Shown: piece by piece, positions 46,090-54,821 of the stretch
Layout: every line of letters starts with the position of its first letter
Numbering within the stretch: position 1 is the first letter of the stretch
From: Planctomycetaceae bacterium
GTDB lineage: Bacteria > Planctomycetota > Planctomycetia > Pirellulales > Pirellulaceae
NCBI GenBank assembly: GCA_020638975.1
Contig: JACKHN010000028.1
Coordinates: 23,639 to 87,638 of the forward strand
DNA length: 64,000 bases
Direction: 5' to 3'
The notes under the pieces: generated by a model
Database searches by the model: none
What the model was told of the DNA's origin: nothing
The model's input: only the letters and a program-made list of their open reading frames with translations
Program-made: the position numbers and the translations under genes

Positions 46090-47739
46090 ATGCGACGTTT
46101 CTTTGTGACTTTGGCGCTGATCGCCATCGCACTCGCGCCATTTGGCGCTCGTGCCAACGATCGCCAAATCGCGGAGCAAATCGTACGAAGCCTCAAACAG
46201 CGCAAAGCCGCTGGCGAACTGCAAGGCTTCAATATTGATCTGCAAGTCGATAAGGGAGCCGTTTGGCTCAAAGGGTATGTTTCCGAACCTGAGCAAGAAC
46301 GGATCGCGTTAGATATCGCGAGACGTGTCGAAGGTGTGGAAAAGGTCTTTAACCAGATTGAGCTTCGCTCGCCGGAATCCGCCGAGGCGGAAGCTGTCGC
46401 GACCTCAAGTCGTCGGACCGTGAACGAGGCACAACCGCTTGCGACGACTGCAACAGAGGCAGTCCAGCCCGAGCAGTCAACAACGCAACTGGCCTCTTCC
46501 GAGCAAGAAGTCAACGACTCGCAAGAAGAATCGCGGCGCATTGCTCAAGCTCTAGTCTCTAAGTTGCGAGACGAGCAAAAGGCTGGCAACCTGGAAAAAT
46601 TTGGCATCGATATCCAAGTGGACAAAGGTACGCTGTGGTTGAAAGGACAGTTAGCTTCTGAAGATCAACAGCACAGGGTCCTCGAGATCGCTCGTCGCAT
46701 TCCAGGTGTCAAGCAAGTTGTCAACGAGTTGTCGATCAAGAACGAACTTCGCGAACCGAAAGAAGTAGTTCAGGAAGCGGTTGTCACAACTCCAAAGGAG
46801 ATCACACTCGCACCTGCGACCTCTCGACGACAAACGGAAGTGGAACCAATCGCAACGATTGAACCAAAGGCCATCGTAGAGTCTGTCAGCGCGGAATCTG
46901 ATTCGCAGAGCATCACGGACGAAGTTCTCGGTCGCCTGGCGAAACAAAAGGAGCTGGGTGCTCTTCGCGACTTCGGCATTGATGTTCAAGTCGACAAAGG
47001 TGTCGTTTGGATGTCAGGTTATGTCGCCGACGAAGAGCAACGAACTCTTGCTCTCGATATGGCTCGCTATGTCAGCGGCGTGAAGCAAGTTGTGAATGAC
47101 TTGAGTGTGACGAAGCCATTGGAAGAAACCACGGCACAATTTGTCGCTCATCCCGTTCACCGAGATCCTTCGGTTCCCGTGGAACCACAGGGACTTCAAC
47201 CCTTGCGTCCGTCGCTCGCACCGCAAGCTGCTCCAGCTCAACAGGCTCAAGCCGCTCCCGCGTTGCCCAATGGAATGTCGTACCTTCCGACGAGCCAGCA
47301 AAGTCAAGTCGCAGGCTGGGCACTTGTGAATGTCGGTGGGAATCAACCACAGGCACAAGCACAGTACGCTCCACAGATGCAACAGATGTATCAACCGGTC
47401 AGCAACCAGTTGCAGATGCCGATGGCGTTTGCTCCCGCTCGTCCGGTGAACTACACGCAGATGCAAGGAGGCGGACAACCGCAGCCTATGATGGGCGGTC
47501 ACGGAGTTGGTGTTGCACCCGCTCGCTACGACCACCCGCAACTTCCAGGTTATGCTTGGCCGAGCTATGCCGCTCATCCGAATTACGGTGCGGTGACATA
47601 TCCTCAGCAATACTCAGCACAGGCTTGGCCTTACATCGGTCCCTTCTATCCCTACCCGCAAGTCCCACTTGGATGGCGGAAAGTGACTCTCGAATGGGAC
47701 GACGGCTGGTGGCAACTCGACTTCAAAGATCGGCACTAA
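46090..47739 (+). CDS. Secreted triple-BON-domain protein
   Basis: 549 aa from the ATG at 46090, which follows AGGAGGGGG; a further in-frame ATG at 46069 is rejected. Signal peptide (LALIAIALAPFGARA). Three BON domains (about 20-90, 135-205 and 275-345) each read GxxxxFxIDxQVDKGxxWLKGYVxxxxQ, ending in GVKQVVNxL. The C-terminal 190 residues are Gln/Pro/Tyr-rich. BON domains bind membranes or proteins in the periplasm. A strong terminator follows. Confidence 0.87.
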   Translation: MRRFFVTLALIAIALAPFGARANDRQIAEQIVRSLKQRKAAGELQGFNIDLQVDKGAVWLKGYVSEPEQERIALDIARRVEGVEKVFNQIELRSPESAEAEAVATSSRRTVNEAQPLATTATEAVQPEQSTTQLASSEQEVNDSQEESRRIAQALVSKLRDEQKAGNLEKFGIDIQVDKGTLWLKGQLASEDQQHRVLEIARRIPGVKQVVNELSIKNELREPKEVVQEAVVTTPKEITLAPATSRRQTEVEPIATIEPKAIVESVSAESDSQSITDEVLGRLAKQKELGALRDFGIDVQVDKGVVWMSGYVADEEQRTLALDMARYVSGVKQVVNDLSVTKPLEETTAQFVAHPVHRDPSVPVEPQGLQPLRPSLAPQAAPAQQAQAAPALPNGMSYLPTSQQSQVAGWALVNVGGNQPQAQAQYAPQMQQMYQPVSNQLQMPMAFAPARPVNYTQMQGGGQPQPMMGGHGVGVAPARYDHPQLPGYAWPSYAAHPNYGAVTYPQQYSAQAWPYIGPFYPYPQVPLGWRKVTLEWDDGWWQLDFKDRH

Positions 47740-47769
47740 GCGAACTTTGATCGGATAACTGAAAAATCG

Positions 47770-47807
47770 AACACCCCTGCACAACGTTTAGTTTGCAGGG
47801 GTGTTTT
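47770..47807 (+). terminator. Rho-independent terminator after the BON gene
   Basis: A 12-bp perfect stem AACACCCCTGCA / TGCAGGGGTGTT (47770-47781 and 47794-47805) with a 12-base loop, followed by TTCGTTG. It begins 31 bp after the BON stop codon. Confidence 0.88.
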
Positions 47808-48015
47808 CGTTGTCTCGCATTTCAATCAGCTCATCCTTTCTCAGTCGCCTAATTCCATTACGCACGCGGACCCGTGGCAAACATCAAGATGTGACGGTTG
47901 TACCGGTAGTACCAGGAGAACGGATTGTGCGATGCTCTGGATGCCGATTTTGCCGAAGATAACGCATAGTCGGATAGTCGTTTTCGAATTACAACTCTCG
48001 CTCGTGGGGAATTCC

Positions 48016-48504
48016 ATGATGTCGCGTTTGGCGCTCGCAGCGGTTTTGCTGCTCACGACCTTGCCTTGTCCTTCAGGAGCAGTCGAGCATGTTGGTAAGC
48101 CCCACTCTGAAGTCCCGATGGTGCGAGATGTAACTCTGGACGAGCGCGGCATTCTGAAGGGCAGAACGAGTCCTGACGCTACGATTCGTTTCAGTCGCGA
48201 AGGGCACGAGCAGGTCTTGCGAAGCGGACCTGACGGCCAATTTGCGGCACAAATCCTACCCGGCGTGTACGTGGTTCAGGTCGGTGACATGTCGCTCGTG
48301 TGCAGGGTCTGGAGTAACAAGACTTCGCCGCCTTGCGCGACCGAGGAGCTTGTGCTCCAAACGACAGTGGTGCGTGGTCAAAATGTACGCGGCCACGACC
48401 ACGACATCCTGTGGTGTCTGGACCGATGGACAATTCCCGCAATTATCGTCGCTGGAGTCGGTGCTGCCATTTGGGCAGCAGCCGATGGTAATTCTGCGTC
48501 ATAA
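48016..48504 (+). CDS. Secreted carboxypeptidase-regulatory-like protein, C-terminal membrane anchor
   Basis: 162 aa. Signal peptide (LALAAVLLLTTLPCPSG); the start at 48016 is preferred over 47932 because the signal begins there and GGGGA precedes it. The middle has a beta-sandwich pattern of carboxypeptidase-regulatory type (DVTLDERGILKG, GPDGQFAAQILPGVYVVQVG) and the C-terminus a hydrophobic segment (IPAIIVAGVGAAIWAAA). Such proteins are common in planctomycetes; no function is known to me. Confidence 0.66.
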   Translation: MMSRLALAAVLLLTTLPCPSGAVEHVGKPHSEVPMVRDVTLDERGILKGRTSPDATIRFSREGHEQVLRSGPDGQFAAQILPGVYVVQVGDMSLVCRVWSNKTSPPCATEELVLQTTVVRGQNVRGHDHDILWCLDRWTIPAIIVAGVGAAIWAAADGNSAS

Positions 48505-48573
48505 TCGCGTCAGCTGGCAGTTTTTGACTGTGCACGCTTGACCGAATCGGTTCGGATTCGTCGTTATCGGGCA

Positions 48574-48694
48574 CCTAGATCGGCTCAAAAACAACTTCTT
48601 TCTTCTGTGTAGGGTCTGCTGTGCGGACCTCCGGGATTTCTGGTCCGCACAGCGGACCCTACTTCTGAAAGGCCGAAGTTGTTTTTGAGATGAT
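48574..48694. repeat. Family A palindromic element, copy 2
   Basis: Outer arms GGCTCAAAAACAACTTC (from 48582) and GAAGTTGTTTTTGAG (to 48689); inner arms TAGGGTCTGCTGTGCGGACC (48610) and GGTCCGCACAGCGGACCCTA (to 48661). Same design as the copies at 5.7 and 59.4 kb; no clear target duplication. Confidence 0.78.
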
Positions 48695-48723
48695 ACGAAA
48701 CTGCAACGTACTGCGAACGATAA

Positions 48724-49815
48724 TTAAACGTTAAACAAGAAATGACAAATGTCACCGTCCCGGACAATGTAATTTTTTCCCTCGACTCGCAACTTTCCCG
48801 CCTTGCGAATCGCGACTTCCGTGTGGTGAGTCTCCAAGTCGTCTAGCGTATAGACTTCAACGCGGATGAAGCCCCGCTCAAAATCCGAATGGATCACGCC
48901 AGCTGCCTGCGGACCGGTTGCTCCGGCTGGAATCGTCCAAGCACGAACCTCCTTTTCACCCGCGGTGAAGTAGCTTTCCAAGCCGAGAGTTCGGTACGCT
49001 TCGCGAGCCAGCACGGCGAGGGCCGGTTCGGCCAACCCAACCGACTCGAGCATCTCAGCTCGCTCCTCGGGTTCGAGTTCAGCAATCTCCGATTCGATTT
49101 TGGCGCACACAGCGACAAGTCCCGCGCCGACTGTCTCCGCATGTTTGCGGACACGAGTCGCTAATTCACTTTCGCCCAGCAAGTCGTCCTCACCCACATT
49201 CGCGACATACAAAATCGGTTTCGCGGTGAGCAGACCGTAACTGGAAATCGCGCTCCGTTCCATATCGTTCAAATCAAGCTTTCGCAGCGGCACTTCGGTT
49301 GCTAAATGTTCTAGACACTTTTGAATCACTGTCACGCGCAGCTTGGCGTCCTTGTCGCCCGACTTTGCCGTTCGTTGTGCTTTTCCCAACGCATTCTCCA
49401 GCGACTCGATATCGGCCAGCATCAGTTCCATTTCGATGATGCTGATATCCGAGATTGGATCGACCGCTCCGCTGACATGAGTCACGTCCTCGTCTTCGAA
49501 ACAACGAACAACCTGCAGGATGGCGTCGACCTGGCGAATGTGGCTGAGGAACTTGTTGCCAAGTCCTTCACCTTCGCTGGCTCCTTTTACGATGCCCGCG
49601 ATGTCGACCAGCTTGAGCGTTGCCGGAATGACTTTCTTTGGCACGATGAATTTCGTGATTCGGTGTAGCCGGTCATCGGGAACACTGACAATCCCCTCAT
49701 TCGGTTCAATCGTGCAAAAAGGATAGTTTTCGCTCGCCGCCGCATTTGACATGGTCAACGCGTTAAACAGAGTGCTCTTGCCGACGTTCGGCAAACCAAC
49801 AATTCCAGCTTCCAT
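48724..49815 (-). CDS. ychF: Redox-regulated ATPase YchF (OLA1 family)
   Basis: 363 aa, the standard YchF length, from the ATG at 49815; an open frame to 49899 is not used. P-loop [12 protein letters not shown]3 region [17 protein letters not shown], and VANVGEDD in place of NKxD, the mark of the ATP-preferring OLA1 branch. A TGS domain ([18 protein letters not shown]) closes the protein. It is thought to act at the ribosome and in stress responses. No clear Shine-Dalgarno sequence. A family A repeat follows the stop codon. Confidence 0.94.
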   Translation of the reverse strand: MEAGIVGLPNVGKSTLFNALTMSNAAASENYPFCTIEPNEGIVSVPDDRLHRITKFIVPKKVIPATLKLVDIAGIVKGASEGEGLGNKFLSHIRQVDAILQVVRCFEDEDVTHVSGAVDPISDISIIEMELMLADIESLENALGKAQRTAKSGDKDAKLRVTVIQKCLEHLATEVPLRKLDLNDMERSAISSYGLLTAKPILYVANVGEDDLLGESELATRVRKHAETVGAGLVAVCAKIESEIAELEPEERAEMLESVGLAEPALAVLAREAYRTLGLESYFTAGEKEVRAWTIPAGATGPQAAGVIHSDFERGFIRVEVYTLDDLETHHTEVAIRKAGKLRVEGKNYIVRDGDICHFLFNV

Positions 49816-49976
49816 AAAACTGCATACCTGATCGTAAAGAATGATTGCGTAATGATTTGAACGGAGGGAGACTCGTCGCTGACGGGCCCTCGTTTCCACC
49901 GCAATCGCTGTGCCGGGGACACGCCTGCGGAAAGCTGACTATCGTACAATTCCGACCCGGTATCGACCATGCCTTG

Positions 49977-50092
49977 GAAATGACGGTAGTGGTACAGTTT
50001 GAAATTCCGAAAAGTAGGACGGCCACTCTTGGCCGTCTTTTGTCGGGCAGGAGTGCTCAACTTACGGCAAAGCGTACCACTACCGAAATGAC
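49977..50092. mobile_element. Family D MITE-like element, copy 4, with 8-bp target duplication
   Basis: Element 49985-50084 (100 bp, GGTAGTGGTACAG ... GTACCACTACC) with exact direct repeats GAAATGAC at 49977-49984 and 50085-50092. Internal hairpins GACGGCCACTCTTGGCCGTC and near 50045-50059. It is the clearest copy of the family. Confidence 0.88.
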
Positions 50093-50147
50093 GCATGGCC
50101 GACCTGCATTGGCGGTCGGATGACTCCGTCTTACACCAAGAAAGCAA

Positions 50148-50183
50148 TTGGCGGTTCGTGTTTCGGAAAACACGAACCGCCAA
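50148..50183 (-). terminator. Perfect hairpin downstream of the Cys-rich gene
   Basis: A 16-bp stem TTGGCGGTTCGTGTTT (50148-50163) pairing with AAACACGAACCGCCAA (50168-50183) and a 4-base loop. On the minus strand it lies 82 bp after the stop codon of the Cys-rich gene and is followed by a moderately T-rich TTGCTTTCTT. It may be a terminator or another repeat family; only one copy was seen. Confidence 0.5.
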
Positions 50184-50265
50184 GGTTGTTCGTCATGGAG
50201 TTCATCGGCAATCGGCAAGTTGTGCGGATTGCGATCGATCGGGCATTGCCTGCCCTATCTCATTA

Positions 50266-50733
50266 CTACTTCTGCTTTGCTGACTTCTGGCAAGCTCCGT
50301 TACCGCAACCGCCCTTTTGGCTGGCTCCCTTATCGCCACCCTTTTGGCAAGCTCCGTTGCCGCAACCACCCTTTTGGCATGCGTCGCCGCCCTTTTGGCA
50401 CGCACCTTTGTCACAACCGCCCTTTTGGCAAGCATCGCCACCCTTCTGGCAAGCGCCGTTACCGCATCCGCCCTTCTGGCATGCGTCGCCGCCCTTTTGG
50501 CAAGCACCCTTGTCGCAACCGCCCTTTTGGCAAGCATCGCCACCCTTCTGGCAAGCGCCGTTACCCTTCTGGCAGGCGTCGCCGCCTTTTTGGCAAGCAT
50601 CCGATTTCTGAGAAGCGCCGTTGCCAGCACGTCGAGCGAAGAGCTCAAACGCGGAGGCTGGTTGGGCACTGACCAACAGAAGTCCACAGATGGCGATTGC
50701 GGCAAGTAGAACGCGTCTTGGCATAGTCTTCAT
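50266..50733 (-). CDS. Secreted Cys/Gly/Lys-rich tandem-repeat protein
   Basis: 155 aa from the ATG at 50733 (AAGGA 8 bases upstream). Signal peptide (VLLAAIAICGLLLVSAQPASA). The mature part is almost wholly made of CQKGGDACQKGGC-type repeats: four consecutive 17-residue units alternating ...GGCDK and ...GGCGN, i.e. a 34-residue (102-bp) higher-order repeat, with degenerate ends. It has 17 cysteines, evenly spaced. No known domain was recognised. Possible roles: disulfide-linked envelope material or metal binding (inference). Planctomycetes are known to have Cys-rich cell-wall proteins, but this has no YTV-type motif that I can see. Confidence 0.75.
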   Translation of the reverse strand: MKTMPRRVLLAAIAICGLLLVSAQPASAFELFARRAGNGASQKSDACQKGGDACQKGNGACQKGGDACQKGGCDKGACQKGGDACQKGGCGNGACQKGGDACQKGGCDKGACQKGGDACQKGGCGNGACQKGGDKGASQKGGCGNGACQKSAKQK

Positions 50734-51181
50734 CGTACAAGTCCTTATCAGTTTGCAGCTTAGTTCGGAACGGTTCAATCGTGAGGAATGATCCCGCAGG
50801 AGTGCATGGCTTGGTGCGGGCTTCGCCGGAGGCTTAGGAGTTGCCTGCTCAATAACATCGACGCCTTGCTTACAAATTGAGAGAAGGATTCTGATCGTTA
50901 GCGCATTCGATACCATCCGCCTGACGCGTATCGATCGCATTGGTGACTCGTTCACGCGCTGACAGTCGTCCCGCCGGACGAAACGGGAAAAAAACGCCGC
51001 GAGATCGCACGATATCGATTGTGCTCGTGCAAACCAGTGACACGCGCGACGACGACCTGTCGGCGGCAGGACGGATCAGCTGCCGCTCGATTTTGAGACT
51101 GGGGACTCTACTGGCCGGCGTGGATCGGACACGCGATTGTCCATCGGTCGTCAGAAGCTCCACGCGGTGTTGCAAACCGCA
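50734..51181. other. Intergenic region without recognisable feature
   Basis: 448 bp between the deoC stop and the Cys-rich gene, both on the minus strand. It must hold the promoter of the Cys-rich gene. Short open frames here have no coding character. No palindromic repeat element, unlike most spacers of this size in the window. Confidence 0.45.
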
Positions 51182-51898
51182 TCAATACGACTTAACACCC
51201 GAGTCGGTTGCATCAATCGCAGGCAAACCGAGCCGCTTCCTGCACTCGTCCAGCATGTCTTTCGTCCGACTGGCACCGCAGCGGCTGACGCCAAGTTCGC
51301 GCACGGCCAGGAGACCGTCATAGTCACGAACACCGCCGGCGGCTTTGACCTCGACGTGTGCTGCGGCATGTTTGCGCATCAGCTTAAGATCTTCGTGCGT
51401 GGCGCCGCCCGTGCCATAGCCGGTCGAAGTTTTCACCCAATCGGCGTTCACCTCACTGCAGATCTCGCACAAGCGAATTTTTTGCTCGTCGTTGAGATAG
51501 CAGTTCTCGAAAATGACCTTCACCTTTTGGCCGGCGGCGTGAGCGATGTCGACAATGGCTTTGATGTCTTCGCGAACATAGTCCCAGTCGCCGCTTAGTA
51601 CTTTGGAAATGTTCGATACCATGTCCAGTTCCTGACAACCGTCGGCGATCGCTCGTACCGCCTCGGCCTTCTTGATCTCGGTTGTGTTGGCACCGTGTGG
51701 GAAGCCAATGGTTGTCGAGGCCTTGACCGTGCTGCCCGCGAGGAGTTCGGCACAACGCTTCATGTAGTACGGCATGATGCAGACGCTGGCCACATTGTAG
51801 GCCAACGCAAGTTGAATTCCTGCTTCGAGATCATCCACCGACAACGTTGGATTCAACAGGGAATGATCGATCATCTTGGCCATGTCTTCGTACTTCAT
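51182..51898 (-). CDS. deoC: Deoxyribose-phosphate aldolase
   Basis: 238 aa class I aldolase that converts deoxyribose-5-phosphate to glyceraldehyde-3-phosphate and acetaldehyde. The Schiff-base Lys is in DWVKTSTGYGTGGAT (about 160), with the second Lys in EVKAAGGVRDY and the Asp in QELDMVSNI. Start MKYEDMAKMIDHSLL is typical. It precedes no other nucleoside-catabolism gene; 49 bp upstream lies the ThuA gene on the same strand. Confidence 0.93.
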   Translation of the reverse strand: MKYEDMAKMIDHSLLNPTLSVDDLEAGIQLALAYNVASVCIMPYYMKRCAELLAGSTVKASTTIGFPHGANTTEIKKAEAVRAIADGCQELDMVSNISKVLSGDWDYVREDIKAIVDIAHAAGQKVKVIFENCYLNDEQKIRLCEICSEVNADWVKTSTGYGTGGATHEDLKLMRKHAAAHVEVKAAGGVRDYDGLLAVRELGVSRCGASRTKDMLDECRKRLGLPAIDATDSGVKSY

Positions 51899-51947
51899 GG
51901 ATAGCTTTCAGATTCAAACTGCGAATAAAATGTGACTTGAGTGCGAA

Positions 51948-52832
51948 TCACCGACGAGTTGGTTCGGCCGTTTTTTTGGGTTCGCGGGGCGTTTGCATTA
52001 ATTCGAGCCAATCATCGTCGATCTCGCAAGCGGCACCATCGGCTGAAATCTCGACGCCTGCCGACCACAGCACTCCGTTAACGACGAGCTTACGCATTCC
52101 GGGCAGCGACCAAGCCGAGTGTGCATCGAGTCCTGTAAAGGAAAACGATCGTCCACCCGCAGGACGCTCAAAGGCCCAGCCGACGATATCACCATCAAGC
52201 CCAGCGCGGCTGCCAGCGTATTCCTTGCCTGACCACACCAATGGCTCGACTCCCTGCAGGCCATCGACGAATCGCAAACCGTTCAGCCAACCATCATTGA
52301 TCTGCCAGGGAGTCACGCCGCGCGTGATCGCGTGATTGGGAAACTCGACGTGCTTGCTATCCCAGTGACCACGTCCCGACTGGCCGTTGATGTAGAGACC
52401 GCCGATCCACTTCTTTCCTTGCTCGGCAAAGGATTCGGGAAAGTCGACGGCTTGGTGAATCATCACAAGTCCAACCCCGGCGTCCGCGAGTGCTTGAACT
52501 TTTGCGATCCGATCGGGCGATTCCAAAAACGCCTGTTTCCCTCCACCATCGGTATAGAACACGATTGCGTTTGCGTTGTCGAAGACGCTATCAGCGTCCG
52601 GCCAGCCGTCAGTCACCTGTACCACGTCGACACCGTCCGTTTGTCGCAATAAGACTTCCAAACATTTGCAACCGGCCAGATAGTCGTGGTGTCCGACCTT
52701 GTCGACTTTGGCCGTCTCGCCAGCGACGAGCACAATCTTTCGGCGCGAGGTTCCTTCTTTCGCGTGTGTGACGAATGCCCCGCCAAGCAAAATGACTCCA
52801 GCCAAGGCAACGGATAGTCTAATGGAAGACAT
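51948..52832 (-). CDS. Secreted ThuA-like domain protein
   Basis: 294 aa. AAGGA 6 bases before the ATG at 52832 fixes the start; signal peptide LSVALAGVILLGGAF. A class I glutamine-amidotransferase-like ThuA fold follows: IVLVAGETAKVDKVGHHDY, NANAIVFYTDGGGKQAFL, VGLVMIHQAVDFPE, and the C-terminal GWAFERPAGGRSFSFTGLDAHSAW. ThuA proteins are linked to sugar metabolism and are very common in planctomycetes. The metzincin-like gene lies 67 bp upstream on the same strand. Confidence 0.85.
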   Translation of the reverse strand: MSSIRLSVALAGVILLGGAFVTHAKEGTSRRKIVLVAGETAKVDKVGHHDYLAGCKCLEVLLRQTDGVDVVQVTDGWPDADSVFDNANAIVFYTDGGGKQAFLESPDRIAKVQALADAGVGLVMIHQAVDFPESFAEQGKKWIGGLYINGQSGRGHWDSKHVEFPNHAITRGVTPWQINDGWLNGLRFVDGLQGVEPLVWSGKEYAGSRAGLDGDIVGWAFERPAGGRSFSFTGLDAHSAWSLPGMRKLVVNGVLWSAGVEISADGAACEIDDDWLELMQTPREPKKTAEPTRR

Positions 52833-52899
52833 GTGATTCCTTACTTCATGGGACGACAGATAGTAACTCGTAGAGCACAAGCGCCAATTTCCGTTGAAC

Positions 52900-54645
52900 T
52901 CACTCGGTCTTTAAAAGTAACTTTCCTTGGCCGCTAATTGGCTCCAGCGTAATGCGATGAAATCGATAACGGCAATCGTAAGCACCCAGAAAGAGGGCCG
53001 TGTCATTCGGCGTTTTCCAATAGTTTGATAACGAAAGCCGCGCCCGATCGCCGGGCCAGTTAATAATCAAGTTGCCGTCAACCGCGACCGTGACTTGTTG
53101 TTTCCTCACCGAAACGATGACTTGTGATAAACGATGTTGCTGGAACACTTGGCCCAGAAACGTCGAATCATTGCCGACATTCTGTCCGTCGATGTTTTCG
53201 AGAGCAGATTGCCCTTGCTCGTCGCGTGAATAGTTCAGTAGCGCCACGAATCGATTGTTCCCCGATCGTTGCCCGAGCAGCAAGCCATTGGGTGTGTCTA
53301 ACGGCTCGACAATCACCTTCAGCCGATATTCTTCGGGAGGTGAATACGGCAACTCGATGCGGGCGCCGAATTGCTTGGGACTGACAAGTTCCCCGGCTTC
53401 CTTCGTCCACTCGCCGAGCTTCCAGCATTCCTCTACGTCGACCAGCGCCAATAGGTCAATTTCGTCGGACGGCAACTCGGCAATCACTTCTGCTGCGGTT
53501 CCGTGTTCGGTCGGGAACGCCAAGTCTGCCGACAGTGTGAGAGGTTGCGGGTTCTCTCCTGGATCACTACGGACTTGAAAGTAACCCCAAAGCTCCGCAG
53601 TTGCCCCGCCTTCGAGTTCCACGTCCACGCGATAGCTGACTGGCGTCGCCCGATCGAACACTCCCAGCGACGCAAATGCCGGCGTGGCACCTTCCCATGA
53701 CTGCGGCACTTCGATCCAAGGGATCTCTATCGCCGTTTGCAAACGAACCCGCAACGACTTGGCTTTAGCATTCTCGGGCCAATCCAGTGCAAGTCGCACT
53801 TCCTGATTCGGCGTGGGGACGGCTGGGTCGGGGACCGCACGAAACTTTGAAAAGAGCGTCATGTGCTCGTCAACCTCGACTTCTTGAGGCGACCACGCGA
53901 GTCGCGACTTCTGATCGTTGTCGAGCCAAGACTCAGAGATCCAACCACGATACTGCGCCCCGCTCATCACCGATCCATTCCCCTGATCGGGATGAGGCAG
54001 TCCAACCGTATGCCCACAACCTTCGTGATAGATCACACAATCCGACCCTCGGTAAGGCACTCGCCAACCGTCCGCGCTCACCAAACCCCATCCGATACCG
54101 CGGTCGGCTAAATAAGTGGCACGTGCGCCGCCGGACGTCGCGCCCGGAAAGTGATGACCCTGTCGGTTGATGTTGCCCTCGAACACGAGCTTGCCATCTT
54201 CGGGATGCAAGCGATAGAAGTCATCCAAGGGTCGCCAATTGATTTCGCTCAAAGCCAACAGAATCGGAAATGCCTTCCGCGGGCCATCGCCAAAATTCAA
54301 CCTCCGATCGCATTCGCCAAGCGTCCGGAAAAAGATCCGATCGGCATCACCTCGACGTAGCATTGCGGTGCTGGCTTCGGATACGAGCGGCTCGGGGTGA
54401 ACGACGGTTGTGAGTTTCGATTGTCCTTGAAACTCACGAGCATGAAACAACTCGATTCGCCGACAATAGTAGTCGACTCGATCGCGCCAGTCGGGCAGCG
54501 GTGTTCGATCCGACGGAACGAAGTAAACGACCGTAAGCTCGATATTTGACGTGTCGTATTTGCCGTCCCAAGTCTTCGTCTGGGCGAAGAGTAGCGACGC
54601 GACGGCAAAGAAAACTGCTGCAAGCAAATATCTCATGATGTCCAT
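52900..54645 (-). CDS. Secreted metzincin-like metalloprotease
   Basis: 581 aa. Signal peptide (MRYLLAAVFFAVASLLFA). The zinc motif HEGCGHTVGLPH lies near residues 210-221, followed by GNGSVMSG as the Met-turn, in metzincin order. The C-terminal half includes a beta-rich region and a concanavalin/LamG-like domain (about 390-575: GLLLGQRSGNNRFVALLNY, TVAVDGNLIINWPGD). Probably an exported peptidase acting on extracellular protein or glycoprotein. ATG at 54645 or 54636 are both possible, neither with a ribosome-binding site. It is 67 bp upstream of the ThuA gene. Confidence 0.78.
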   Translation of the reverse strand: MDIMRYLLAAVFFAVASLLFAQTKTWDGKYDTSNIELTVVYFVPSDRTPLPDWRDRVDYYCRRIELFHAREFQGQSKLTTVVHPEPLVSEASTAMLRRGDADRIFFRTLGECDRRLNFGDGPRKAFPILLALSEINWRPLDDFYRLHPEDGKLVFEGNINRQGHHFPGATSGGARATYLADRGIGWGLVSADGWRVPYRGSDCVIYHEGCGHTVGLPHPDQGNGSVMSGAQYRGWISESWLDNDQKSRLAWSPQEVEVDEHMTLFSKFRAVPDPAVPTPNQEVRLALDWPENAKAKSLRVRLQTAIEIPWIEVPQSWEGATPAFASLGVFDRATPVSYRVDVELEGGATAELWGYFQVRSDPGENPQPLTLSADLAFPTEHGTAAEVIAELPSDEIDLLALVDVEECWKLGEWTKEAGELVSPKQFGARIELPYSPPEEYRLKVIVEPLDTPNGLLLGQRSGNNRFVALLNYSRDEQGQSALENIDGQNVGNDSTFLGQVFQQHRLSQVIVSVRKQQVTVAVDGNLIINWPGDRARLSLSNYWKTPNDTALFLGAYDCRYRFHRITLEPISGQGKLLLKTE

Positions 54646-54821
54646 TGGTTAAAAGTACCGAAAATCGACGCCACCAGGATACCATGCAAGCGACGCGGAT
54701 TGCGTTCGGCCTCAGGCTGTTTTATTTGGGATGCGGTTGATTGTTTTGCCAATCGCTTCGGAGTAGGCTGTTGCCAGTCGACGCCAGTACTTTCGAGCGA
54801 TCCTATTCTGGAGACCTATCG

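Noticed and set aside
50095..50283. Small frame over the 50148-50183 hairpin
   Set aside because: The frame exists only because of the inverted repeat; composition is not protein-like.
50300..50620. Regular 50- to 100-bp repeats that could suggest a CRISPR array
   Set aside because: The repeats are in frame, encode CQKGG units and have no unique spacers of constant length.
50940..51323. Frame of 127 residues overlapping the 3' end of deoC
   Set aside because: Antisense to deoC in part, Arg/Ser/Thr-rich, no ribosome-binding site or domain.
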